In this document: piece after piece, positions 28,630 to 37,211 of the stretch
Position numbering within the stretch: the first letter of the stretch is position 1
Layout of the letters: every line of letters begins with the position of its first letter
The notes under the pieces: model-generated
Databases searched by the model: none
What the model was told of the DNA's origin: nothing
The model's input: the letters and a program-made list of their open reading frames with translations, nothing else
Program-made: the position numbers and the translations under genes
Assembly (NCBI RefSeq): GCF_014646515.1
Contig: NZ_BMNK01000011.1
Coordinates: forward strand, 244,398 to 308,397
DNA length: 64,000 bases
Direction: 5' to 3'
Origin: Nonomuraea glycinis
GTDB lineage: Bacteria > Actinomycetota > Actinomycetes > Streptosporangiales > Streptosporangiaceae

Positions 28630-30098
28630 CAATAAGCTCCTTGCCCGCGGGCGACGGCCGACCAAGTCTTCCACAGGATCTGCAGGTCCAGCATGAGGGT
28701 CCAGTTCTCCACGTAACGCAGGTCCAGTCTGACGGATTCCTCCCACGACAGATCCGACCTGCCGTTGACCTGCCACAGGCCGGTCAGGCCGGGCCGGACG
28801 AGGAGCCTCCTGCGGACGTCGTCGCCGTAGCGGGCGACCTCTTCCGGCAGCGGCGGGCGCGGCCCGACCAGCGACATGTGGCCGAGCGTCACGTTGATGA
28901 GCTGAGGCAGCTCGTCGAGTGAGTGACGGCGCATGAACGCGCCGAGCGGCGTCACCCGCGGGTCATTGCGGATCTTGAACAGCGGCCCGTCGCCGTCGCT
29001 GACGAGGGTGATCTTCTGGCGCTCGGCGCCGCGCCGCATGGTGCGGAATTTCACAATGGTGAAAAGCCTGCCGTCCCTGCCGACCCTGGTCTGCCTGAAC
29101 AGCGCCGGCCCCGGACTGGTCACGCGGACCGCGATGGCCAGCCCGGTCAGCAGCGGGGACAGGAGCACCAGCAGGGAGAGCGCCACCAGCCGGTCGAAGA
29201 CGTTCTTGACGAGCTGCCGGGCGCCGGTCAGCTCGGGGTGCTCGACATGCAGCAGCGGCAGCCCGGCGGCGGGCCGGATGGTGGTGCGCGGCCCGGCGAC
29301 GTCCATCAGCGCCGGGGCCACCACCAGCTCGGTCCGGGTGGCCTCCAGCCGCCAGGCCAGCCGGCGCAGCGCCAGGCCGTCCATCTCCGGGCAGGCGAGC
29401 ACGGCCACGGTGTCGGCCCGGACCTGGTCGACGACGAGGGGCGCGTCGCTGAAGTGGCCGACGACGGGCACCTCGGCCACGCTGTCGTGGCAGGCCTCGT
29501 CGGGCAGGCAGGCCGCCACGACCTCCATGCCGTGATGGCGCTCCCTGCGGAAAAGCCTGACGAGCTCGTCCACCGAGGCGGCGTGGCCGACCGCCACGAC
29601 CCTGCGCATGCACTCGCCGCGCGCCCGGCGCCGGTGCAGCGAGCGGCGCAGGCAGTGCCTGAGCACCAGGGTGAGGAGCGTGACCAGCGGCAGGGCGAGC
29701 ACCACGTAGCCCCGGGCAATGTCGGTCTTGGTCACGTAGGAGCCGATGGCGAGCGCGGCGGTCAGCGCGACGCCGCACTGGACGATCCGGCGGAACTCCT
29801 CCGAGCCGACGCCGATCAGCCGCGGCTCGTAGGCCCGGTTGAGCGCGACCGCGCAGATCCACACCAGCGGCAGCACCGTGCTCGCCAGGAGGTAAGGCGT
29901 GGCGTAGGCGGTGATCTCGCCGAATCTGCACACGAAGGCGGCGGCCGAGCCCGCGCTCGCGCAGAGCAGGTCGGCCACCAGGGCCTGGATCTTGTAGACG
30001 CGCACCCAGCGGGGCACGCGCGGGCCGACTCGCCAGGCGTCCTCGGGACCGGCTTCGACGAGGGCCAACCGGGCCTCGCCGTGGGGTCCGTCGTGCAC
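28629..30098 (-). CDS. polyprenyl-phosphate sugar-1-phosphate transferase
   Basis: A 489-residue WbaP/CpsE-like enzyme that starts polymer synthesis by moving a sugar phosphate to undecaprenyl phosphate. There are about four N-terminal helices, a CoA-binding-like middle domain (RRVVAVGHAASVDELV), a helix LVALSLLVLLSPLLTGLAIAV, and the catalytic sugar transferase domain with GPALFRQTRVGRDGRLF, KFRTM, SLDELPQLINV and VGPRPPLPEE. GTG at 30098 has CGGAGG 7 nt upstream. It begins the leftward operon with cysQ, cysD and cysN. Confidence 0.93.
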   Translation of the reverse strand: MHDGPHGEARLALVEAGPEDAWRVGPRVPRWVRVYKIQALVADLLCASAGSAAAFVCRFGEITAYATPYLLASTVLPLVWICAVALNRAYEPRLIGVGSEEFRRIVQCGVALTAALAIGSYVTKTDIARGYVVLALPLVTLLTLVLRHCLRRSLHRRRARGECMRRVVAVGHAASVDELVRLFRRERHHGMEVVAACLPDEACHDSVAEVPVVGHFSDAPLVVDQVRADTVAVLACPEMDGLALRRLAWRLEATRTELVVAPALMDVAGPRTTIRPAAGLPLLHVEHPELTGARQLVKNVFDRLVALSLLVLLSPLLTGLAIAVRVTSPGPALFRQTRVGRDGRLFTIVKFRTMRRGAERQKITLVSDGDGPLFKIRNDPRVTPLGAFMRRHSLDELPQLINVTLGHMSLVGPRPPLPEEVARYGDDVRRRLLVRPGLTGLWQVNGRSDLSWEESVRLDLRYVENWTLMLDLQILWKTWSAVARGQGAY

Positions 30099-30474
30099 AC
30101 ACGCCTCCGAGTGACCGATCGCGAACAGACAGTCACCAAAGCGTAGCGGTCGGCGACGACAGAGAACGCGTGAACGGCCCTATGCGGGGGTTGGTAACCG
30201 CTGTGGTTCGTATCAGTGTTCGTCAGTCTTCATCTGGTTTCTCTAGCGCGATCGCGGTCTGTCACGTGGCGATCGGGAGGCGACTCGGCGGTCTGCGAAC
30301 TGGTGGACGGCATAACGAAGCGCCGTAGGGGCCTGCGGCTTCGCGCCGCGCCTACCCGGCGCAATCTGCCTTACCCTTCGCCGTCACGGTAAGCATGCAA
30401 AAGACTACTCAACGTACGGTCATGCTGGTAGAGTCGTTCGCACACACTCTCGAATACACGAAGGAAGGGTGGTC
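30099..30474. other. spacer with candidate left end of the tnpB element
   Basis: A 376-bp region with no gene seen. The left part should carry the promoter of the leftward sugar transferase operon. The right part has structures expected of an IS605-type left end: an imperfect palindrome built from GCGCCG-TAGG and CCTA-CC-CGGCGC between about 30320 and 30362 with an inner C/G stem, and a CTTACC/GGTAAG stem at 30370-30393. The exact left end of the element and its target motif cannot be fixed without comparing an empty site. Confidence 0.45.
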
Positions 30475-31856
30475 ATGCGGGTCGTGCAGGCCTACCGTTT
30501 CGCGCTGGACCCCACCACACGCCAGGCCGCCGCGCTGGCCTCGCACTGCGGGGCAGTCCGAGTCGCGTTCAACTGGGGCCTGGCGCAGGTAAAGGCGAAC
30601 CTGGCGCAGCGGGAGGCCGAGCGCTCCTACGGCATCCCCGACGACCAGCTCACCCCCGCCCTGTCCTGGTCGATGTACAGCCTGCGCAAACGCTGGAACC
30701 AGGTCAAGCACGAGATCGCGCCGTGGTGGGCGGGCAACTCCAAAGAAGCCTACGCCTGCGGGCTGACCCGCCTGGCCGACGCCCTCGCGAACTGGCGCGA
30801 CTCCCAGCAGGGCACGCGCAAAGGCCCGACGATGGGCTTCCCCCGCTTCAAGACCAAACGCCGCGCGGCCCGGTCGGTGCGCTTCACCACCGGCACGATC
30901 CGGCTGGACGGCCACACCACGTGGTGCTGCCGGTGCTAGGACGGATCAAAACCCATGAGCGGGTCACCAAGATCGCCCGCCTCCTCACCGAAGGGGCGCG
31001 GATCGCCTCGGCGACAGTGCGCTGGCAGGAGGGCCGCTGGCACGTCAGCTTCACCGTGCACACCGAACGCCCCCCAGCAACGCCCGCCCGGCCGGTCGCG
31101 GTGATCGGCGTGGACCTCGGCATCAAGACGCTGGCGGTCTTCTCCGACGGACGCCCGCCGATCGCCAACCCCCGCCACCTCAATAACGCTATGCGTAAGC
31201 TGCGCCGCCTGTCGCGGGCGGTCTCCCGCAAACACGGCCCCGACCGGCGCACCGGCCAGAAGCCCTCGCAACGGTGGCGGCGGGCGAACGCCGCCCGCAA
31301 CCGGGCGGAGCATCGGGTGGCGGCGCTGCGCCGCGACGGCATCCACCAGCTCACCACCAGCCTGGCACGGACGTACGGCACCATCGTGGTCGAAGACCTC
31401 AACGTGGCCGGGATGATCCGCAACCGGCGACTGGCCCAAGCCATCTCCGACGCGGGCTTCGGTGAGATCCGCCGCCAACTCGCCTACAAAACCGGCTGGC
31501 ACGGCGGACGGCTGCTGGTGGCGAGCCGCTGGTTCCCCTCCTCCAAGACGTGTTCATCCTGCGGGGTAGTGAAAGCCAAACTGCCGCTGCGGGTGCGCAC
31601 CTACGTCTGTGAGGGGTGCGGCCTGTCGATGGATCGTGACGAGAACGCCGCGCACAATCTCGCCTCTTTGGTGGAGCGCACGGTCGCCGGGAGTGGCCCG
31701 GAGACCATAAACGGACGTGGAGCCGACCATAAGACCCCGCCTGGCGGGGCAGGTGGCCGTGAAACGTCAACCCCGCACCGGGCACCCGCTGCCCGGATCA
31801 GACGAGGACCTTCGCCCACCACGGGCGAATCACTGAGAATCCTTGAAACTCAGTGA
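30475..31856 (+). pseudogene. tnpB: tnpB (IS605/IS1341-type RNA-guided nuclease), frameshifted
   Basis: A TnpB-like gene of about 460 codons. The N-terminal part begins MRVVQAYRFALDPT with AAGGAAGGG upstream and includes MYSLRKRWNQVKHEIAPW. After GHTT the frame hits TAG at 30939, whereas the next frame continues from VVLPVLGRIKTHE without break. One lost base near 30919-30921 (an ACGGTGGTG-like stretch now ACGTGGTG) explains it. The RuvC-like half is intact: Asp in VIGVDLGIKTLAVFSDG, Glu in IVVEDLNVAGM, zinc ribbon CSSCG and CEGCG, and Asp in CGLSMDRDENAAHNL. No tnpA is nearby. The stop codon lies in the terminal hairpin. Confidence 0.9.
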
Positions 31857-31872
31857 ACGGTCAGCGTGGAGG
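31660..31872 (+). ncRNA. predicted TnpB omega RNA (reRNA) region
   Basis: The 3' end of tnpB is rich in stable hairpins: ACCCCGCCTGGCGGGG near 31734, CCGGGCACCCGCTGCCCGG near 31777, TTCGCCCACCACGGGCGAA near 31811 and the terminal stem at 31830-31856. This matches the known layout where the guide RNA scaffold overlaps the 3' end of tnpB and its guide is read from flanking DNA just beyond the element (here from 31857, the end of pth). The 5' limit is a guess. Confidence 0.5.
31830..31856 (+). repeat. right-end hairpin of the tnpB element
   Basis: Perfect 8-bp stem TCACTGAG/CTCAGTGA with an 11-nt loop. The tnpB TGA (31854-31856) is in the 3' arm. The pth stop lies 5 bp beyond, so the hairpin may also act as a terminator for leftward pth transcription. 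Confidence 0.75.
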
Positions 31873-32445
31873 GCCGGAAATGTTCAGATCGGCGCGGTGA
31901 AAGTCGTTCTGCGTGACTTCGAGGCCGCGTTCCATCAGCGATTCGACCACGTCGGCGGCCCGGTCGACCAGGAACGGCAGGTCCTTGCGCTCGGCGGTGG
32001 CGAAGTCCTTCAGGACGAAGGAGGCGGGGTCCATCCGGCCCGGCGGCCGGCCGATGCCGAAGCGGACGCGGAGGTAGTCGCGGGTGCCGAGCACCTTGGT
32101 GATCGACTTGAGCCCGTTGTGGCCGTTGTCGCCGCCGCCCAGCTTGGCGCGCAGCGCGCCGTAGGGGACGTCGAGCTCGTCGTGGACCACGATCAGCCGC
32201 TCAGGGCCGATCTTGTAGAAGTCGGCGAGGGCCTTGACCGGCCCGCCGGACAGGTTCATGTACGTCAGCGGCTTGGCGAGCACGGCGGCCCGGGTCTCGA
32301 GCACCTCCGAGCGGCTGCGATGCGCCTTGAAGCGCCCGCTCGCCCTGGCGGCCAGCTCGTCGAGCACCATGAAGCCCGCGTTGTGCCTGTTGCCGGCGTA
32401 TTCAGGGCCGGGGTTGCCGAGCCCGGCGATGAGCCAGCGGTCCAT
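31861..32445 (-). CDS. pth: peptidyl-tRNA hydrolase
   Basis: A 194-residue Pth that frees tRNA from stalled peptidyl-tRNA. Signature GLGNPGPEYAGNRHNAGF with the catalytic His is at residue 8, LAKPLTYMNLSG near 57, and the HDELDVPYGALRAKLGGG block near 92 with the conserved Asn/His in GGGDNGHNGLKS. Length and start are typical. It follows rplY, with a 13-bp hairpin between. The tnpB element begins 5 bp after its stop. Confidence 0.97.
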   Translation of the reverse strand: MDRWLIAGLGNPGPEYAGNRHNAGFMVLDELAARASGRFKAHRSRSEVLETRAAVLAKPLTYMNLSGGPVKALADFYKIGPERLIVVHDELDVPYGALRAKLGGGDNGHNGLKSITKVLGTRDYLRVRFGIGRPPGRMDPASFVLKDFATAERKDLPFLVDRAADVVESLMERGLEVTQNDFHRADLNISGPPR

Positions 32446-32466
32446 GTGCTCTCCTCAAGCGCGGAA

Positions 32467-32495
32467 CGGGACAGCCGGCGACGCCGGCTGTCCCG
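32467..32495 (-). terminator. strong hairpin between rplY and pth
   Basis: A perfect 13-bp G+C-rich stem (CGGGACAGCCGGC with its complement) and a 3-nt loop. No U tract follows on the minus strand. It may lower read-through from rplY into pth or protect an RNA 3' end. Confidence 0.65.
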
Positions 32496-32508
32496 TGACC
32501 CGCAACGA

Positions 32509-33105
32509 TTACTCGGCGGCCTCGGCGGTGCCGTTCTCGCCGGCCCCTTCGCCCTCGGCGGGAGCCTCGGTCGGCTTGCCGATGACCTGGAGGATCACGG
32601 CCTCGGCGTCGGCGGCGAGGGTGGTGCCCTCGGGCAGCGGAAGCTGAGCGGCGGTGATGACGGTGCCGACGGTCAGCCCCTCGACGTCGACCTCGATGCC
32701 GGTCGGGATGTGCGTGGCCTCGGTCTCCACGGAGACGGACAGCAGCTGCTGGTCGAGCAGGCCATCGGAGTTGACGTCGCCGACCGTGGTGACCGGGATC
32801 TCGACGGTGACCTTCTCGCCGCGCCGGACCAGGAGCAGGTCGACGTGCTCGATGAAGCCCTTGATCGGGTCACGCTGGACGCCCTTGGGCAGCGCCAGCT
32901 CGTCGATGCCGTCACCGGTCAGGCGGATCAGCACGTTGGCCGTGCGCAGCGCGAGGAGCACTTCGTGGCCCGGCAGGGTCAGGTGCTTGGTGTCGGTGCC
33001 GTGCCCGTAGAGGACGGCGGGCACCTTGGCGGCACGGCGGATCTTGCGGGCTGCGCCCTTGCCGAACACGGTGCGCGACTCTGCGGTGATACGTACTTCG
33101 GACAC
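32509..33105 (-). CDS. rplY: 50S ribosomal protein L25/general stress protein CTC
   Basis: A 198-residue two-domain L25/CTC protein that binds 5S rRNA. The N-terminal L25 domain has ARKIRRAAKVPAVLYGHGTD and HEVLLALRTANVLI; the C-terminal TL5/CTC beta domain covers about residues 95-180; the tail is rich in Glu, Ala and Gly. It is the usual neighbour of pth and prs in actinobacteria. The ATG at 33105 has AGGAG 7 nt upstream. Confidence 0.96.
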   Translation of the reverse strand: MSEVRITAESRTVFGKGAARKIRRAAKVPAVLYGHGTDTKHLTLPGHEVLLALRTANVLIRLTGDGIDELALPKGVQRDPIKGFIEHVDLLLVRRGEKVTVEIPVTTVGDVNSDGLLDQQLLSVSVETEATHIPTGIEVDVEGLTVGTVITAAQLPLPEGTTLAADAEAVILQVIGKPTEAPAEGEGAGENGTAEAAE

Positions 33106-33181
33106 GACATCTCCTAGGGATGCGGAAGATCGGATTTTGCGCTCCCCCTCACCCGCCCTAGCGGAAGGCGTTACGAGCGCA

Positions 33182-33204
33182 ACCGGGCCAGTCTACAGCC
33201 CGGT
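33182..33204 (-). terminator. hairpin after prs
   Basis: A 7-bp stem ACCGGGC/GCCCGGT with a 9-nt loop, 18 bp after the prs stop. No clear U run. The rest of the 116-bp gap up to rplY probably holds the rplY promoter. Confidence 0.5.
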
Positions 33205-33221
33205 CACCGGACCGGACGCCA

Positions 33222-34199
33222 TCATGTGTCGCCCTCGAACATGCTGGTGACGGAGCCGTCGGTGAACACCTCGGTGATGGCCCGGGCGATGAGCGGCGCG
33301 ATCGACAGCACGGTCAGCTTGTCGAAGCGGCTCTCCTCCGACAACGGCAACGTGTTGGTGACGATGACCTCGGAGATCCGGGAGTTCTTCAGCCGGTCGA
33401 CCGCCGGGTCGGAGAACACCGCGTGCGTGGCGGCCGTGATCACGTTGGTGGCGCCCTGTTCGTACAGGGCGTCGGCGGCCTTGCAGATGGTGCCGGCCGT
33501 GTCGATCATGTCGTCGATCAGCACGCAGGTGCGGCCGCGTACTTTACCGACGACCTCGCTGACCTTCACGGAGTTGGCCACGTCGAGGTCGCGCCTCTTG
33601 TGGATGAAGGCCAGCGGGGTGCCGAGGGTGTCGGCCCAGCGCTCCGACAGGCGCACCCGGCCGGTGTCGGGCGAGACGATGGTGGTGTTGGCCAGGTCGA
33701 GCCGGTCCTTCAGATAGCTCTCCAGCACCGGCATGGCGAACAGGTGGTCGACCGGTCCGTCGAAGAAGCCCTGGATCTGCGAGGTGTGCAGGTCGATCGA
33801 CATGAGCCGGTCGGCGCCCGCGGTCTTGAACAGGTCGGCCATCAGCCTGGCCGTGATCGGCTCGCGGCCCCGGCCCTTCTTGTCCTGCCTGGCGTAGCCG
33901 AAGAACGGCATGACCACGGTGATGCGCTTGGCGGAGGCCCGCTTGAGCGCGTCGACCATGATGAGCTGTTCCATGATCCACTGGTTGATCGGGCCGGTGT
34001 GGCTCTGCAGCACGAAGGCGTCGCAGCCGCGCACGGATTCGAGATAGCGCGCGTAGATCTCGCCGTTGGCGAAGTCGATCAGTTTGGTGGGGGTCAGGGA
34101 GACGCCGAGGTGCTCGGCGACCTCCTCGGCCAGCTCGGGGTAGGCCCGGCCGGAGAAGAGCATGAGCGCCTTCTCACCCGGCTGCTTGAGGCTGGTCAT
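33222..34199 (-). CDS. prs: ribose-phosphate pyrophosphokinase
   Basis: A 325-residue PRPP synthetase: ribose 5-phosphate plus ATP gives PRPP for nucleotides, His and Trp. FANGEIYARYLESVRGCD near residue 44, the ATP flexible loop YARQDKKGRGREPITARL near 104, DLHTSQIQGFFD near 136 and the PRPP loop VLIDDMIDTAGT near 229. It is 64 bp downstream of glmU in the conserved glmU-prs order. Start ATG 34199 with GGAGG upstream. Confidence 0.98.
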   Translation of the reverse strand: MTSLKQPGEKALMLFSGRAYPELAEEVAEHLGVSLTPTKLIDFANGEIYARYLESVRGCDAFVLQSHTGPINQWIMEQLIMVDALKRASAKRITVVMPFFGYARQDKKGRGREPITARLMADLFKTAGADRLMSIDLHTSQIQGFFDGPVDHLFAMPVLESYLKDRLDLANTTIVSPDTGRVRLSERWADTLGTPLAFIHKRRDLDVANSVKVSEVVGKVRGRTCVLIDDMIDTAGTICKAADALYEQGATNVITAATHAVFSDPAVDRLKNSRISEVIVTNTLPLSEESRFDKLTVLSIAPLIARAITEVFTDGSVTSMFEGDT

Positions 34200-34263
34200 G
34201 AGACCTCCTCCGTCGGCCTCGTGCTCATGGTGCCGTCGTTACCGATGCCCTCGGCGAGCTCGG

Positions 34264-35715
34264 TCATGTGCCACTCTCCCGCTGTTCTTGCTCAGCCAGC
34301 GCCCGCTCGGCGGCCGCGGCTGACTTGGTGCCCGCGCGCCTGCGCAAGACCCACTTTTCGATGTTGCGCTGACGCGCTCTGGCCACCCCGATGGCGCCGG
34401 GCGGCACATCGCCGTCGATGACGGAGCCGGCGGCCGTGTAGGCGCCGTCCCCGATCGTCACCGGGGCGATGAGCATGGTGTCGCAGCCGACGAACGCGCC
34501 GTCGCCGACCTTGGTGCGGCTCTTGGTGACCCCGTCGTAGTTGACGAAGATCACCGAAGCTCCGATGTTGACGTCGTCGCCGATCGTGGCGTCTCCCGCG
34601 TAGGTCAGGTGCGGCACCTTGGAGCGCTCGCCGACCTGGGAGTTCTTCATCTCGACGAAGGTGCCGGCCTTGGCGCTGCGGCCGAGGACGGTGCCGGGGC
34701 GCAGGTAGGCGTACGGGCCGACGCTGGCCTGCGGGCCGATGTCGGCGCCGTCGGCGACGGCGTTGCGCACCACGGCGCCCGCGCCGACGCGGGTGTCGGT
34801 CAGCGTGGTGACGGGGCCGACTTCGGCGCCCGCCTCGATCACGGTGCGGCCGTGCAGCTGGGTGCCGGGGTGGATGACGGCGTCGGGCTCGATCTCCACG
34901 CCCACGTCGATCCAGGTGCTGCCGGGGTCGACGATGGTGACCCCGCCGCGCATGTGCCGCTCCAGCAGCCGCTGGTTGAGCACCTTGCGGGCGAACGCGA
35001 GCTGGACCCGGTCGTTGACGCCCTCGACCTCGGCGTAGTCGCCGGCGACGTGCGCGCCGACGCGGTGACCGTCACCGCGCAGGATCGACAGCACGTCGGT
35101 GAGGTATTCCTCGCCCTGGGCGTTGTCGCTGGAGACGCGCTTGACGGCGTCGGCCAGGAGGTCGCCGTCGAAGGCGTAGATGCCGGAGTTCATCTCCTTG
35201 ATGGCCCGCTGGTCGGGGCTGGCGTCCTTGTCCTCGACGATCTCCAGCACGGCTCCGCCGGGGTCGCGGATGATGCGGCCGTAGCCGGTGGGGTCGGGCA
35301 CCTCGGCGGTGAGCACGGTGACCGCGTTGCCGTCGGACTCGTGCCGCTGGAGCAGCTCGGCCATGGTCTCGGTGCGCAGCAGCGGCACGTCCCCGTAGGT
35401 GACGAGGACGGTGCCGCTGATCGTGCCGGTCTCCTCCAGCACGGTGCGAACGGCGTGGCCGGTGCCACGCTGCTCGTGCTGGACGACGGCGCGCGCGTCC
35501 GGGCTCGTCTCGGACAGGTGGGCGCCCACCTGCTCCAGCGCGTGGCCGATGACGACGATGAGCCGCTCGGGACCGAGGTCCCTGGCGGCGGAGAGCATGT
35601 GGTCGACCAAGGCTCGGCCGCACAGCTCATGCAGGACTTTCGGGGTCTGGCTCTTCATCCGGGTTCCCTCGCCTGCGGCGAGGACGATGACGGCTGCCGG
35701 GCGCGGCACACTCAC
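34264..35715 (-). CDS. glmU: bifunctional GlmU (GlcN-1-P acetyltransferase/uridyltransferase)
   Basis: A 483-residue enzyme that makes UDP-GlcNAc for peptidoglycan. The N-terminal pyrophosphorylase has VLAAGEGTRMKSQTPKVLH, QHEQRGTGHAV and TYGDVPLL; the C-terminal left-handed beta helix covers about residues 255-460 with VGPYAYLRPGTVLG, KNSQVG and NYDGVTKSRTKVG. The Ala/Glu-rich tail is common in actinobacteria. GTG at 35715 is chosen since AGGGAG lies 8-9 nt upstream and the homology begins at PRPAAVIVLAAGEG. UDP-GlcNAc could also feed the exopolysaccharide, but that is inference. Confidence 0.97.
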   Translation of the reverse strand: MSVPRPAAVIVLAAGEGTRMKSQTPKVLHELCGRALVDHMLSAARDLGPERLIVVIGHALEQVGAHLSETSPDARAVVQHEQRGTGHAVRTVLEETGTISGTVLVTYGDVPLLRTETMAELLQRHESDGNAVTVLTAEVPDPTGYGRIIRDPGGAVLEIVEDKDASPDQRAIKEMNSGIYAFDGDLLADAVKRVSSDNAQGEEYLTDVLSILRGDGHRVGAHVAGDYAEVEGVNDRVQLAFARKVLNQRLLERHMRGGVTIVDPGSTWIDVGVEIEPDAVIHPGTQLHGRTVIEAGAEVGPVTTLTDTRVGAGAVVRNAVADGADIGPQASVGPYAYLRPGTVLGRSAKAGTFVEMKNSQVGERSKVPHLTYAGDATIGDDVNIGASVIFVNYDGVTKSRTKVGDGAFVGCDTMLIAPVTIGDGAYTAAGSVIDGDVPPGAIGVARARQRNIEKWVLRRRAGTKSAAAAERALAEQEQRESGT

Positions 35716-35852
35716 GGACTGAGGCTCCCTGTGGCTGGACGGTCTCAGGGTCATGTGCGGGCTGTCGCACCGCAACCCTGCCGACACCGTGAGGATACCT
35801 GGCCACCGTGGGCTCCCCTCCAGGGGGGCTTTCGGAAGGGAAGGCCTAAAAG

Positions 35853-35924
35853 CTCCCGGAAGAGGACTCGAACCCCTACAAAGTGGACCAAAACCACTTG
35901 TCCTGCCGATTAGACGATCCGGGA
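35853..35924 (-). tRNA. tRNA-Gln (anticodon TTG)
   Basis: A 72-nt cloverleaf on the minus strand. Acceptor stem TCCCGGA pairs with TCCGGGA, followed by discriminator G; no CCA is encoded. The anticodon arm AAGTGG-TTTTGGT-CCACTT gives anticodon TTG for CAA codons. The T-loop GGTTCGAGTCC is canonical. It stands alone between glmU and the desaturase. Confidence 0.97.
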
Positions 35925-36226
35925 TCAGGCGGACACCGTGGCGTCCGACACCGTCCTACGATACCGACCCCGCGCCGGCGTGCGCGCCGATTAACGCGCC
36001 CGGATCCACCGCGGGCGGACTAGATCGCCGATTGACGGGCACGGTGGGAGTCGGTGTGCGCCATAACAGGCCATCCGAAACGCCGCAAGGCATGGAAGCA
36101 ACGCCCGCCCGTCGAAACTCCGTCACCTATCGGTCATGGAGGCTTAGCCCTTCCTTACCTACGATGGCGTAAGTTACGGTGACGTAGGACGGACATAGTT
36201 CTCAAACAGCTCGTGAGAGGTAGCCC
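35925..36226. promoter_or_regulatory. promoter region of the fatty acid desaturase
   Basis: A 302-bp non-coding gap holding the tRNA-Gln promoter (leftward) and the desaturase promoter (rightward). Near the desaturase it has inverted repeats CTTAC/GTAAG (36154-36173) and CCTACG/CGTAGG (36158-36188). They are candidate operators for the TetR regulator encoded just after the desaturase. GAGAGG lies before the start codon. Confidence 0.45.
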
Positions 36227-37168
36227 ATGACCGTTATCGCCGATCGTCCGACACCCGGACCGAAGCCCGAGTTCGAGCCGGAGCCGCGTACCAAGGCCGA
36301 GCTCGTCTCCTTCGCCCTGGTCGTCGGGCTACCCATCGTCGCGATCCTGGCCGCCGTGCCGATGGCCTGGGGATGGGGGCTGATCGGCTGGACGGACGTC
36401 GCCATCGCGGCCGTCTTCTACGTCGTCTCCGGCCTCGGCGTCACCGTCGGCCTGCACCGGTACTTCACCCACGGCTCGTTCAAGGCCAAGCGGCCCATGA
36501 AGATCGCCCTGGGCATCGCGGGCAGTCTCTCGCTGGAGATGTCCGTGCTCGACTGGGTCGCCACCCATCGCAAGCACCACAAGTTCTCCGACAAGGAGGG
36601 CGACCCGCACTCGCCGTGGCGCTTCGGTCCCGGCTTCAGGTCGATGACCAAGGGCCTGCTCTACGCGCACATGGGCTGGCTGTTCGACGCCGAGCGCACC
36701 AACCGCGAGAAGTACGCCCCGGACCTGTGCCGCGACCCCGACATCATGAAGCTGCACCGGGCCTTCGGCGCGCTGGCCCTCGTCTCCCTCCTGCTGCCGG
36801 GCATCCTCGGCGGGCTCATCACCTGGTCCTGGCAGGGCGCGCTGACCGCGCTGTTCTGGGGCACGCTGGTCCGCATCGGCCTGCTGCACCACGTCACCTG
36901 GTCGATCAACTCGATCTGCCACGTGTTCGGCGAGGAGGCCTTCCAGGTACGGGACAAGTCCCGCAACGTGTGGTGGCTGGCGATCCCGTCCTTCGGCGAG
37001 TCCTGGCACAACTTGCACCACTCCGACCCCAGTTGCGCCCGGCACGGCGTGCTCAAGGGCCAGATCGACCTGAGCGCCGGCCTGATCCGGATCTTCGAGA
37101 GGCTGGGCTGGGTGTACAACGTACGCTGGCCGAATCCCGAGCGGCTGGCGGCGAAGCGGATTGCCTGA
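36227..37168 (+). CDS. acyl-CoA (delta-9 type) fatty acid desaturase
   Basis: A 313-residue di-iron membrane desaturase that would introduce a cis double bond into acyl-CoA or phospholipid acyl chains. All three His boxes are present: HRYFTH near residue 77, HRKHH near 114 and HNLHH near 264. About four transmembrane helices are visible. It is followed at once by a TetR regulator, whose coding end overlap depends on start choice. Such desaturase-TetR pairs are known in actinobacteria, where the regulator senses acyl-CoA. Specificity is not provable here. Confidence 0.93.
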   Translation: MTVIADRPTPGPKPEFEPEPRTKAELVSFALVVGLPIVAILAAVPMAWGWGLIGWTDVAIAAVFYVVSGLGVTVGLHRYFTHGSFKAKRPMKIALGIAGSLSLEMSVLDWVATHRKHHKFSDKEGDPHSPWRFGPGFRSMTKGLLYAHMGWLFDAERTNREKYAPDLCRDPDIMKLHRAFGALALVSLLLPGILGGLITWSWQGALTALFWGTLVRIGLLHHVTWSINSICHVFGEEAFQVRDKSRNVWWLAIPSFGESWHNLHHSDPSCARHGVLKGQIDLSAGLIRIFERLGWVYNVRWPNPERLAAKRIA

Positions 37169-37211
37169 CACCGCTCTGTCGATGCCCGGCACTCCCGTAG
37201 GCACCGCCATT

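Noticed and set aside
30469..30939. Programmed frameshift in tnpB
   Set aside because: There is no slippery heptamer at the break and TnpB is not known to need recoding; a one-base loss is simpler.
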